In this document: positions 1 through 10,587 of the stretch, one piece after another
Layout of the letters: the number at the start of each line of letters is the position of its first letter
Position numbering within the stretch: position 1 is the first letter of the stretch
Origin: Sesamum alatum
Taxonomy: Eukaryota; Streptophyta; Magnoliopsida; Lamiales; Pedaliaceae
Assembly: GCA_034509735.1 (NCBI GenBank)
Contig: JACGWO010000007.1
Span: 2,604,001 to 2,668,000 of the forward strand
Length of the DNA stretch: 64,000 nucleotides
Direction of reading: 5' to 3'
Position numbers and translations under genes: made by a program
The notes under the pieces: generated by a model
What the model saw: only the letters and a program-made list of their open reading frames with translations
The model's database searches: none
What the model was told of the DNA's origin: nothing

Positions 1-511
1 CATCAATTATAATTAATGTATAGCTTAAGGAGAGTAACTGATCATACGAAAATCGTTTTCTACACACTAATTATACGATTAATATATAATTTTAAAAGAG
101 TAATCAATCAAATGATAAGTGTTTCGACAATCCATTGGATCAACGGTGAATGAATTTCGGACAGTTCAAAACTCTGATATATTCATTTCCCCTTTCTGAA
201 TTTGGTCACTTTCAAATGGATAATTAAACTTTAAACTCCAAAATTTGATCACTTTTTTGCTTTCGGACAACAAAAATCTGATTGATTGATACTACGATTG
301 TGAGACAACAACCGATGGATCCATAGCTTTTAATTGAGTTGATTTGTCTGGAATTGACCTTTACTTCAAAATCACATTGATTATTCTAAATACATGGACA
401 ATTAGCTACGCCTCTCTCCTTGCCAAAACTGATCATCTGAAGATTTATACTTAATTTGATTGTTCATGTGTCATGGGATCGAGTTCTACAAATATAGAGA
501 ATAAAATGTAA
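1..511. other. AT-rich intergenic DNA
   Basis: No open frame, splice-consistent exon or recognisable repeat is visible here. The stretch is AT-rich and ends at the terminal inverted repeat of the next element. Confidence 0.5.
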
Positions 512-1560
512 TTAATTATCCTCCTGTTATATATGAAAATAGTAATTTATTCCCTTGTAAAAAATAAATTCTCAATTTATCACCCCGTATTTTCTAGAAA
601 ATGAGTAAAATACTTCCCTCACGCGAGGGGTGAGAACACGCGTCTATTTTTTTTTTTTTTTCAAAAAAATGAAATTTAATTGTATCTTTATTTTCGTTGG
701 ATTTTATCTAACATAATCAACGGTCCAAATTCAATTTACATATATAATTTATATAACAAAATTAAAGATATATTTTTAAAAATGTATGTATATTATATAC
801 GATAATATATATATATATATGTGTATATATATTTATGATATATATATATGTAATATATGTACCGGTTCCCCAGCCGCCTTCGCCCCCCTCCCCTTCCCAG
901 TCGCCGTCGCCTCCCTCCCCTTGCCCAGGCACCAACCATTACCCCACCATCCCCTATCCAGACCCCGTCGCCCATCGCCCTCCTCCCTAGATCAGCCTCG
1001 CCTTTCCCCTTCCCTACCAGCACTGCCCTCCCCTCCCTCTCCTCACTCCCGTCACCCCCCTCCCTCTCCCCACCGCCCCTTCCCCTCCCCTCACCCCCCT
1101 CCCCCTGCCCCTCCCCAGAATTTTTTATTTTATTAATATTATATGTATACTATATATTTATTTATTATAAAATAATTTTTCTATATTTTATAAATTTATT
1201 TTTATTATTTGTATAATATTAAGCCGTTGATTTAATCAGAATGGTATAAGTCATGATTGTATACATCAACATAAACCATTGATCTAAATAAGAAAAAATC
1301 TTGACTATTGAATCGTTTATTAAATCTCAACCGTTGATATATATATATATATAATAAGATTTAATAATTCATATTTAAGGACATAAAAGTTATTTTATAG
1401 CTAAAATTGAAGTAAAATTGCACCTCCGGCGCGTGAAGGACACCTCATGGTATAAGGGGGTATTTTGCTTCTTTTTTAAAAATACAGGAAGATAAATTGA
1501 GAAGTTTTTTAACATAAGAGGATAAATTGCTATTTTCGCATCACACAAGGAGGCTGGATG
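512..1560. mobile_element. Inverted-repeat DNA element with a C-rich core
   Basis: The first ~110 bases (around 517-630) reappear in reverse complement at about 1430-1560: both read roughly 'cctcct, gaaaatag, aatttat, tctcaatttat, aaaatac, cacgcg' in order. Between the terminal repeats lie AT-rich arms and, at 863-1118, a block that is almost pure C with some T. The 116- and 119-residue frames over this block are proline/serine-rich low-complexity translations and not genes. The design matches the element at 10588-11771, so I read it as a non-autonomous Mutator-like or foldback transposon. I did not find a clear target duplication. Confidence 0.6.
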
Positions 1561-3569
1561 CATGCCCCAAATATAAGTATATAGTCTATTTTTTTTTATA
1601 TAATGTCTTATTTTTTGTGTTTACTTTAAATATGTTTGCTGATTTCGAAATATCTATGTATTGAATATATTTGAGTTTGAATGTATTAGATGATATAGTA
1701 ACCAATCCACATGAAAATGCGACGAAAAAAAAAAAGCAAACTGTATAATGTAATAATTTCTTTTTCTTTTATGTTTTTCATTGTAATTATAATATATGTA
1801 CAGATGCCCATTTATTTGGTTAACTCACAACTTGTGATTTAAGGTTAATTGAAGTATGGATCGAATTGATATATTATTCAATTAGTTAATATATTGTAAT
1901 ATTGATATATTTATGTATAATTACTGTTTTTATAAAATAAAATAACGAATATTGTTAGAAAAAAATAATTAATTCCCAATTAAAAAATCAAACAAATTAT
2001 TTTTATTTTTTGCTCATTATTAATTACATACCAAACTTGATCGTCGGAAGGTTTCCATATGAGATGAATCATGCGACCTTGATCCTTGCCTTTGATATTA
2101 TGTTGCACCCAAGACATATAAATGTGATCACGATTATTTATTTATTTTTAATAGAAACGATCTACATATATCATTTAGATATTAAGTCTTAAGACATGAA
2201 AGGCTGGTAAATACATCAATAATTCTAAGTCAAATTATATATTAAAAAAATAAAACAAAACACCGTTATTAAATAAGATAAATGTTGATACTAGTAAACT
2301 TGAAATCCACGACTTTTTAATCATGGAACCTTGATAGTATGACTTGAACAGATCCTCCTTAACTAATCCGATGTTTTATTGCAGCTAAATAAAGTTAGAG
2401 AAAATATGATTTTTCGTTATAGTTAATTACAACGGCTGATTGCGGAATGGTTACTACCTGTTGTTTTTATAAATGGGGCCAAAATATTAGTTATAGTTAA
2501 AAACCATGCCAGAAGTTTTAACCATAAATAAAACCATGACGAAGATTGTTGAGTAATTGTGGTTAAATTTAAGTTTTCGTATTGATTTTATTTGACTATC
2601 AGACAACCCTGCAAAAGGACCAAAATACCCAAACAAGACTAAGATCCGAGTGTTTTTTACCCTGGTCAGGTTCCGCCTTGATTGACTCGACCTGGTGACC
2701 TGGAGCTAGGACATATGATCATCCTGTACTTGAGAGCTCGAGATCACCCCATGTAGAGACATTCTATGAATACCCCATAACTTTTTCGGGGGCATGGTCC
2801 GAAAAAATATGATCATCATTATTTAATTCAGACAAGAAAAACAAAAAAAACAAGAAAAAGATGGATATTGGTCTTGTTGGTGCTGACGTGGTGATGTTTA
2901 CACACACAAACACACACCAAACGAGCGAGTCGGATTGAATTTTTTATTACAATTCATACTGCATCTTTTATTTTATTTCACATATGTATATTTTGTGTAC
3001 AAAAATTACGTTATTAATTGTATCGGCGGAAAAAATTTATACACGTAACGAACATACGTAAAATAAAATAGAAAATATAAAATGAATCGCGATAGAAAAT
3101 CCAATACGACGCGGAGTAGAGTATAGAGATAGGGAAAGGAATTGAAGTTTTAGTTGGTATTAGTTGTAGAGACCAATTAATAAATTCTCAGAAGAAAAGA
3201 GGAAAAAAGAGAGAGACAAAGTTAATAAATATAAATCTAGATGATGTGAATGAAGACTTTGACTTAAATAATTAAAGATGTGCATAAAAGCTAAAAGGGA
3301 GACAAATTTGTACTTTTTTTTTATTTTTTTTAATTTTGAAAATAATATTTCATCTTATATATATTTCAGGTATTTTTTTATTATAAATATCATTACATAC
3401 GTAAAAATTATATTTAGATATACAGATGAGCGGAATGTTGAGTGAAATATAAGATAAAATATCGATTACGTCTCTTTTTTTTTTGCTCAAAAAAACCCAA
3501 AAAGTGGAGAAAATAAAAATAGTTATTGAGTTATATATAATACAATAACCCAATAATCTTTTATATTTA
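1561..3569. other. Intergenic DNA, little recognisable
   Basis: No gene is visible. About 2400-2600 shows weak similarity, with repeated 'gttatagtta' and 'accatgac' motifs, to the CACTA miniature elements at 3570 and 12599, and may be a decayed copy. The rest is AT-rich with short purine-rich runs. Confidence 0.4.
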
Positions 3570-3886
3570 TACTAGAAAAAAAATCACTATTAATTATATT
3601 TTTAATAACTACAGCTAAAAATCGTGGTAAATAACTATTATTAATTACGGTTATATAAAAACCAATGCAAAAACTAAACTTTTTACTATGAAAAATTTAT
3701 TTGCCTCGGCTACGTGCCGTGGTAAAAACATTGGTTATAGCTTTTAGCCATGACAAATGTTTTAACCACCTTGCAAATACCACGGCCAACAATCATTGCG
3801 TGACCGTGGTAAATAACTATTTGCAACGGCTATTTAGTACTAACCATGTCAATTACACATAATTAAATATTATATTTCTTGTAGTG
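3570..3886. mobile_element. CACTA-type miniature element, copy 1
   Basis: The left end reads TACTAGAAA and the right end CTTGTAGTG, giving imperfect CACTA termini. A 3-bp duplication, TTA, flanks it at 3567-3569 and 3887-3889, as expected for CACTA (En/Spm) transposons. The interior repeats motifs of the type 'cgtggtaaataact' and 'gccatgacaaatg'. It has no coding capacity and is a relative of the copy at 12599-12897. Confidence 0.65.
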
Positions 3887-3939
3887 TTAGTCAAATGTTT
3901 TATTACATCAACTTAAGAGGGGCAAATACAATTTAGACA

Positions 3940-4085
3940 GGGTTGATCTGATATGAACCGATCATATAGCAAATATAATAATACAATTGACATGTGATTA
4001 ATATACAGTTGCGAAAAAATGATCAACACTTGTTACGTGATTGATTCGATTATATTGAACATAGTTTGAATACGGACAGTGATAT
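3940..4085. mobile_element. Decayed copy of the GGAAAATT miniature element
   Basis: Contains the family's diagnostic order of motifs: 'ccgatcatatagcaa', 'acatgtgattaatatacag', 'aaaaaatgatcaacacttg', 'cgtgattgattcg'. The ends are too diverged to place exactly. The family is described at 39254-39433. Confidence 0.45.
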
Positions 4086-4332
4086 GTCATGCAGACTCGA
4101 AAAATCAAATTTCTTGTACTAGTCGTCCCAAAGGACTGTTTGGTTAATCTTCTTGAGTTTTAATCGTGCTACACGATTTAATTATATTATGCAAAAAATC
4201 AGTGATATATAACTTAGTCTAAAACAACACAACATCAAATAGACTGAAGAATTTTTTTTTACCCAAATCAGTGAAGTAAATTCATGCCCGTATGTATTGC
4301 TGCCCTCTTCACATGCTCCACGTTTCATTGAT

Positions 4333-4933
4333 GGGAAATTATAGTCTGGGTCTGACTCCGCCAAATTTGAATTAATCATATGGTAAGTGCAATACATTTG
4401 AATTTTTACGTTCCATAACTTACATCGTTTTCGATTTTGGTCCCATTAATTTTTGACGTAGCAATTTTGGTCCCATTAATTTTTGACGTAGCAATTTTGG
4501 TCCCATTCCACAAATATTGCAATTTTAGTCCCATTAACAAAATCCGTTAAAATTGTAACGGAAGGAGCACGTGCTCCGTTAAGTCCATAAATCAAATCTA
4601 ATGAAATGTTGCAATTTTAGTCCCATAAGTCCACAAATGTTGCAATTTTAGTTCCATAAGTCTACAAACGTTGCAATTTTAGTCTCATGCATGTGCTCCT
4701 TCTGTTAAAATTTTAACGGATTTCGTCAATGGGACTAAAATTGCAACGTTTGTGGACTTATGGGACTAAAATTGCTACGTCAAAAATTAATGGGACCAAA
4801 ATCACAAACGGTGTAAGTTATGGGACGTAAAATGCAGTTTTCCTAGAAAGGTGATAAATCATATAGCAAATGTATTACACTTGCTCTATGATTGGTTTGA
4901 TTCGGCCAAACCTGATCCGGGCAAGAATTTTCC
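4333..4933. mobile_element. GGAAAATT miniature element interrupted by a second element
   Basis: The outer element starts GGGAAATTATAG and ends AAGAATTTTCC. It is flanked by a perfect 9-bp duplication, TTCATTGAT, at 4324-4332 and 4934-4942, which points to a Mutator-like miniature transposon. About 450 bases in the middle (4398-4848) are a different foldback element that landed in it. Confidence 0.75.
4398..4848. mobile_element. Foldback element nested in the GGAAAATT element
   Basis: The left part (tacgttccataacttacat, then ttttggtcccattaat and gacgtagcaatttt) is repeated inverted on the right, so the element would fold into a long hairpin. Internally 'gcaattttagtcccat' occurs several times, and a ~34-base unit is tandemly doubled at 4435-4502. 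There is no coding frame. Borders are approximate. Confidence 0.6.
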
Positions 4934-4965
4934 TTCATTGATATGGATATGTCATTGGAGTTGAA

Positions 4966-5873
4966 TGGTAAATTATATTTTTGGTCTTATAAGTGGACCT
5001 ATTTTTAATTTTGATCCTATACGGTAGATAATTCGCACATTGCATCTTATATATGAATTTTTTTCCAATTTCAAGACATAAAGAGGGACAACCGGTAAAT
5101 TGCTAACGGCTAATTTTTCTGGGTAGGTGGGTGCAAATTTGGAGGGAAAATTAGTGGAAAATGCTTATTTCTTCTTCTTCCTCATATAAATAGTTTTTTA
5201 TTTTTTATTTTTTTTTTGCTCTTCCATTTAGTAGGAAAAAAGTGTAAACATTTTATAGCAAATTTTGAATCGATTTTCAATATTTTGCACCAAAATGTAA
5301 ACTACAAATCGATTTCCAAAATTTAACTCGGTTTCCATAATTTAAACCAATTTAAATTTTGTTGTAAAATGCTGGTCAAAACTGTGCATTGTTTATGTAC
5401 TCTTGGATGCAGTACATTTGGTTTAGCATGTTATAATTATAGATCAAACATCCTTAATCCAATGTATATTTCTAATAATTCTGAATCTAGTTTCAAATTA
5501 TTGCAGTTATATTTTTTTCATGAAAGAAATTTAGGCATTATTAACATAAGATCGTATATAAAATTAACAAAAAATTTCTTCATTTATAGCCATATTTACA
5601 CTTTTTCCTACTAAATGGTAGACCCCCCCCAAAAAAAAGCTATTTATATAAGGAAGAAGAAGAAATAAGCCTTTTCACCAATTTTTCCTTCCAAATTTAC
5701 ACCCACCTAACGAAAAAAAAAAAATAATCAACCGTTAGCAATTTAATGATTTCCCTCTTGTGTCCTGAAATTAAAAAAAAATGCACATACGGGATGCAAT
5801 GTACGAATCATCTAAAGTATATGACCAAAATTAAAAACATATCCACTTATAGAATAAAAAATGTAGTTTACCC
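4966..5873. mobile_element. Long-inverted-repeat foldback element (0.9 kb)
   Basis: About 270 bases at each end are inverted copies of one another: shared stretches include 'ttttaattttg', 'cattgcatc', 'gtaaattgctaacgg' and 'cttatttcttcttcttcc'. The element is bounded by a 9-bp duplication, GGAGTTGAA, at 4957-4965 and 5874-5882, typical of Mutator-like elements. The 81-residue frame inside (5369-5614) has no family signature and I do not call it a gene. Confidence 0.75.
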
Positions 5874-5882
5874 GGAGTTGAA

Positions 5883-6455
5883 TTAATGGTGCAATCCGAG
5901 TACTACAGTTAGGTTTGTCGGAGCTCTTTTTGGACGATCCGACCCAATTCAATAGACCATTTGCTCCATATGAATGTATTATCAATGATCTTTTATTTAT
6001 ACGTCAAGAAGATAAGAAATACCAAAATACAACAACGACAACAAAATAATAATAACAAAAATAGCGCTATAACGAGCAATAAAATTAATAATCATAAAAT
6101 AGTAATAAAAAAACACTATTAATTGCCTTGCGGACTTTGTACAGATGATCAAAAAACAACAAAATTAAGCAGAGAACAAGAAATAAACGAAAAAGAATTT
6201 GGCCTAACTATACATATACTATTTATTACAAGGGAGTGGGAGTCCTATGTTTCTTGAGTTTCTCATCTTAGTATACATCAAAATCAACAAACATATCATC
6301 AAAGCTTCTTCTGCTCTAAATGGAAACTCTTTATGTACAATTGGGCTTTTCCCTTTGCTGTCTTCTTTTGCAGCAGAAATCTTCTTCTGGTTTCTCAATT
6401 TCCATCATTCTTGGAAGCAAAATACAAACATTTTCTATCTTTTGAGGGAGAGGCC
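5883..6455. other. Intergenic DNA downstream of CYP707A
   Basis: No gene seen. The last part, 6420-6455, holds what looks like the ancestral end of the CYP707A gene: on the minus strand GGCCTCTCC is followed by CTC AAA AGA TAG at 6446-6435, an in-frame stop displaced by the miniature element next door. Confidence 0.45.
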
Positions 6456-6629
6456 GGAAACCCAAATCAGATCTGGTCGAACCAAACCAATTACACAGCA
6501 CAGTGTGATGCACTTATCATGTGATTGGTCACTTTTCTTGAATTGTATACTAATCACTCAACATATGTATTATACTTATCATATAATTGGTTCAGATACG
6601 ACTGGACCAGATCTGAGTTAAAATTTTCT
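6456..6629. mobile_element. GGAAAATT miniature element in the 3' end of CYP707A
   Basis: A 174-bp copy of the family seen at 39254 and 44664. It begins GGAAACCC, ends AAAATTTTCT, and is flanked by GGAGAGGCC (6447-6455) and GGAGAGGTT (6630-6638), a 9-bp duplication with two mismatches. Its right terminus overlaps the final codons of CYP707A, read on the minus strand as AGA AAA TTT TAA, so the present stop codon lies inside the transposon. Confidence 0.75.
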
Positions 6630-8735
6630 GGAGAGGTTGATGGGCAATCCGTTCTGGGGAAGGGCAAAGGGGGCGTACTGAATCCCATTTTGTGGGCCCA
6701 TCATAGACCACCTGCACAGGTAGAAAAGAATCATTTAGACAAACTTTCTTAATAAAAATAAAATTTAACTGTAGGTAAAAAAATATTTACGTTACACCAA
6801 CCTATACTTTGTGGTGAGATGGTGTAAGAGAACCAGGATCTCCAGCTTCGCCAACTCATTCCCTGGACATGAATGCGTCCCGTTGCCAAATGGCATGAAT
6901 GTATTGGGCTTCGGAGCAACCTGTATCACAAATACAATTTAATTCGTCTTAAAATCATGAAAATACAACAAGTGATCTTTCCTGCATCATGTTTTATATT
7001 ACAAATTCATCTACGACAGTTCGATTTTATATAATTGTGTAAAAACGAAGGATTTTCTTGAATTTCGTATAAATCTCAGAAAGTATCAGTATAATTATTT
7101 CTAAATCGAATAGAAATTGCGCGTAAATGATATTTACCTCAAATCTCGACGGATCAAACTTCTCAGGGTCAGGGAAATTATCTGGGCTGTGGTGAATATT
7201 TCTGAAAAGAGGCAATACTTTCCATCCTTTTGGAATGAGATACCCTGATTAATTATTCAGACAAGCAAAAAGTATAATCTCAGTATTAAAAAAAAAAAAA
7301 AGAAAAGATTTAAGACAAAGGAACATCATCAATCAATCAATAAATCATCAGATCATGATCAGTTCATTCAACTCACCATTGAATTCAACATCCTCAACGG
7401 CTTCCCTGAATGTAAAAGAAAGAACAGAAGCAACCCTGAGAGTTTCTTGAATAACTCTTGTTGTAATAGGCATCTTCTTCGTGTCTTCCCACTTCAGACC
7501 ACTCTCCTCTGATTTCGATTTCATTACACCCTCCTGTTCTTCCTGCACAGTCCCATGAAACAATAAATTCTCGATCATTGATGAAGATTGCTATAAATTA
7601 ACTTTCCAGGACGGTTAGGATTGTCAGAATCTTACCGTGACGGCTTTCAGGACGGTTGGATTTTCGGCCAGGTACTTGAGGATCCATGTCAGGACACTAG
7701 CTGTGGTGTCGCGGGCAGCAAATATGACGCCGATGATGTTGTCTGCGATTTGCTCGTCGGTTAGGCCTTCGACGTCTCCCATGAATGATCCCAGCAAGTC
7801 CGTGTGGTTCTTCTTCATCTGTCGTCTGAGTGACAGGATTTTAGCTAAGATCTGTGCTAGTTCTTTCCGGGCTTTCATGGCTTTGTGGAAGAGCGTTCCC
7901 GGCAGGTTTATCGGCATCGAATTGTACCCTTTTTCGAGAATGTAATAACACCTCTTGAGATCTTCCCTGTACAATACTTCGTCCTTCCCGAATATGGACA
8001 GTAATGCCACATTGAACGCGTACTGCAAGAATCAAATTTGATTGTTAGAACGAGTACGAAAAACAGGGTACCCTCTGTTTTTACAGTTCAAGGAAAGTAA
8101 CCAATCACCGTTTTCATTTCTTGGAAAGTAGTGATCAATTTGCCTTCCCACGATTCCAACGAGCCAACGGCCAAGGACTCTATGTCGGGGACGATGTTCT
8201 TGATGGATTCGGGCATGAAGGCGCGAAGAACGAGCTTCCTGAGCTTGGCATGATAGTCGCCCTGGTGGAAGAAAATGGCCTGTTTGCCCAACATTCTCTC
8301 TTTGCTAGCAGGGAATGTGGGCTTGAAGAGATGAGCTTTGGTGACAAGCACAAGCTTAGCAGCCTCAGGGCTGGAAGTCATCACGCAAGGACATCCCAAT
8401 ATGTGAGTCTTGAATATGGAACCATACCTGTCCGAACACAAGAAACAAAAGTTATGCAATTTCATTACAAGAATACCGAGTTTGATCAGAATAAACCAAT
8501 CGCACGACAAGTGTATCACAATTATGACTTACTTCTTGACTTTGGAGGAGAAGAAAGTGTTGGGGTTTTGGGAGTAGAGTTGGAAGGTTTGGCCGATGTA
8601 AGGCCAGCCCATGGTGCCGGGTGGGAGGGGGAGTTTGGGTTGGGGAAAGGACAGGAATTTAAGGAGGAAGAGTGAGGGAAGTAATAGTAATAGTAGTTGT
8701 ACTAAGGATGCAAGAAAGAAGAAGAAGAATTCCAT
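6618..8735 (-). CDS. CYP707A: CYP707A-type cytochrome P450, abscisic acid 8'-hydroxylase
   Basis: CYP707A enzymes are ER-bound P450s that hydroxylate abscisic acid at C-8', the first committed step of its breakdown. Exons on the minus strand are 8735-8533, 8427-8109, 8022-7636, 7542-7377, 7244-7138, 6920-6802 and 6711-6618; all introns are GT-AG and phases fit, giving 464 residues, normal for the family. An N-terminal hydrophobic anchor (about residues 3-30) precedes the proline hinge [14 protein letters not shown]. The I-helix motif AARDTT is at 276-281, ETLR (ExxR) at 336-339, FDPSRF at 388-393, and the haem loop [11 protein letters not shown] at 404-414 with Cys412 as ligand. The first ATG at 8735 is chosen because it opens the membrane anchor. 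The last residues (Arg-Lys-Phe-stop) come from an inserted transposon. Family assignment is from remembered conserved sequence; which CYP707A paralogue it is remains open. Confidence 0.93.
8023..8108 (-). repeat. CYP707A intron 2, starting with transposon sequence
   Basis: The first 27 intron bases on the minus strand, including the donor GTGATTGG, match the centre of the GGAAAATT miniature element at 6519-6545 at 24 of 27 positions by eye. The 5' splice site may therefore derive from an old insertion. Confidence 0.5.
8428..8532 (-). repeat. CYP707A intron 1, containing transposon sequence
   Basis: After the donor GTAAGT the intron reads TGTGATACACTTGTCGTGCG and continues ATTGGTTT, TTCTGATCAAACT, the order found in one half of the GGAAAATT miniature element. 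It looks like a remnant about 45 bases long. Confidence 0.45.
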
Positions 8736-8877
8736 GATTGTTGTAATGATGGGGAGAAGAATAATGTTGTGGTACTGTACTACTACTAATGTCTGTCACA
8801 ATTTGTAGCTTTTTTTTTTTTCTTTCAAAGGGACCAAATGATGGTGTTGTGTGGTTGGATCAAAGGGGGTATATATA
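8736..8877 (-). promoter_or_regulatory. CYP707A TATA box and 5' leader
   Basis: On the minus strand TATATATA lies at 8877-8870, flanked by C-rich sequence and 135 bases before the ATG. This would place transcription start near 8840 and give a leader of about 100 bases. No upstream ATG was noticed in the leader. The assignment rests only on position and motif. Confidence 0.55.
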
Positions 8878-9922
8878 GGGGTAGGGTGGGGTGGGGTTGG
8901 GAAAGAAGAATGGCTTGTTTCAAATTACAGCTTGAAATTGAATCCATGACACACGGAATTATCTCCCTCCAGCTCATGTGAAGAGAGAGAAAGAAAGAAA
9001 CAAGAGTTTTCTTTGTGCATGTATATGTGTATGTATATGAGGAGAGAGAAAGAGAGGGAAGAAGGACACGTTGTCAGTGGAGATGGGGTTGACCATGACC
9101 GGTGTAGTTGAGAATGAATGAGAGATGGTGACTCACGGAAGAAGGAAACAGCCCCTTTTGGGTACGACAAACTAAGATGAATTTTTTTTAGGTAAAAATG
9201 AAGAAATATTATTAAATATTAAAATAAATTTATTATAATTCATAATATTGATATTTGAATTAAAATAATTATAATAATTATATTTTGATCGATAATTCAA
9301 ACAATACCTACTGATTATGATAGAAAGATCTACACCTATTATATAGTAAAATAACATTTTACGTATTTAATGGGGGTTCGAACCCATGACTTCTAAGGTG
9401 ATGGAACCTCAGCTAGAGATGAAGAAGTTGGAAAGGGCAAAGTGGGAATGAATTTTGTGCATCCGTACCCCCGCCCCCCACATTTTTACACTACTTTGAG
9501 TTTTTTATATTTATTTAACACATTTATATATCTCTTATGGCCATTTAGCCACTTGCATGTGTATTTTTTTGTTTTACTACTTTCTTCTTTTTATAATGTT
9601 AAATGTGTATATGTGACATATTCAAATAATTAATTTAAAATTTTTAAAAAATAATAATTATTTTTAAAATATAGTGATTAGATCAAAAATATAAAAAAAT
9701 AAGACAATAATGAAAAAAATTGAGAGAAGAAAAAGGGATGTTGAAGTTGAGAAGAGGAAAAATGAGAAATTGAAAAAATTTGAAAAATATTAAAAAGATT
9801 GACTGACTAATAAATTGAAGACACCAATAGGGTGCTCTTATATAATTTAAGATATATATTAGTGCTTTTTTATACTTTATTTTAGTATATGCACTATATA
9901 TTATTTGTCTGTTTTAAAAAAA
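8878..9922. other. CYP707A upstream region and AT-rich spacer
   Basis: No gene seen. At 9186-9425 the minus strand holds a GGGTTCGAACCCC core (about 9370-9382), which resembles the B box of a tRNA-derived SINE, followed by an AT-rich tail; a matching A box is poor, so this is only a possible SINE remnant. Confidence 0.35.
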
Positions 9923-10458
9923 GGATAACACTGTGTCCTAAGGTTTTGTGTAATTATGTTGGACCCCTTGTGATTTGATAAATTACATCTAGTATTCATA
10001 AGGTTTATTTCTATCTATAAATAAATTTCCCCATTAGTCAAAATTCACCGAATTTTTTGATATTTGCCAAACAATAAAAATAAAAATGAATGATACTATT
10101 TTTACCTCAATTGACTTATTACTAACTTATTGTAGGTCAAATAAATACCAAATTACCCTTATATATATTCACAAGCTAATGAATGTAAGGAGGTATGTCT
10201 TCAACCTTATAAAGATAGTTTGATTAGATTAAAAAAAAAATTGATTGACCTGCAATAAGTCAGTAATAAATCAATTTGGGGTAAATGTAGATTTTCATTC
10301 AATCTTTTTGATAATATCAATAAGTTCGGTGAATTTTGACTGATGGATGGATCCATTTGTTAGACGAAAACAAACATCAGAAGTACTAACTATATTTTTC
10401 AAATTACAGAAAATCTACGCGTAATTAACCAAACCTCAAGAGAGACGGCGTAATTATC
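9923..10458. mobile_element. GGATAAYTAC miniature element, copy 1
   Basis: Ends are inverted: 'ggataacactgtgt' with 'ggttttgtgtaatta' on the left, 'accaaacctcaagagagacg' with 'taattatc' on the right. Inside are family motifs shared with copies at 39987, 42243, 52968 and 53500: 'tagtcaaaattcaccga', 'ttgacttattactaactta' and 'gatatcaataa'. Non-coding. Confidence 0.65.
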
Positions 10459-10587
10459 TATTTAAAAAATATAAGAAAATAAAATTTAAATTTAAAATAA
10501 AGAATTCGAGTGAGAGCTTGATGGAATTTCTAAGCAGGTCTGCTGATTAACGGTAGTAAGAAAATTTGGAGGGTAAACATGTTTGTT

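Noticed and set aside
786..1216. Open frames of 116 and 119 residues rich in Pro, Ser and Leu
   Set aside because: They lie in a C/T-rich block inside a transposon; overlapping frames on both strands stay open only because of composition.
7637..8675. Plus-strand frames of 102 and 184 residues across CYP707A
   Set aside because: Shadows of the minus-strand P450 exons.
9365..9425. tRNA gene suggested by GGTTCGAACC
   Set aside because: Only a B-box-like core is present; there is no acceptor stem or proper A box, so at best a SINE remnant.
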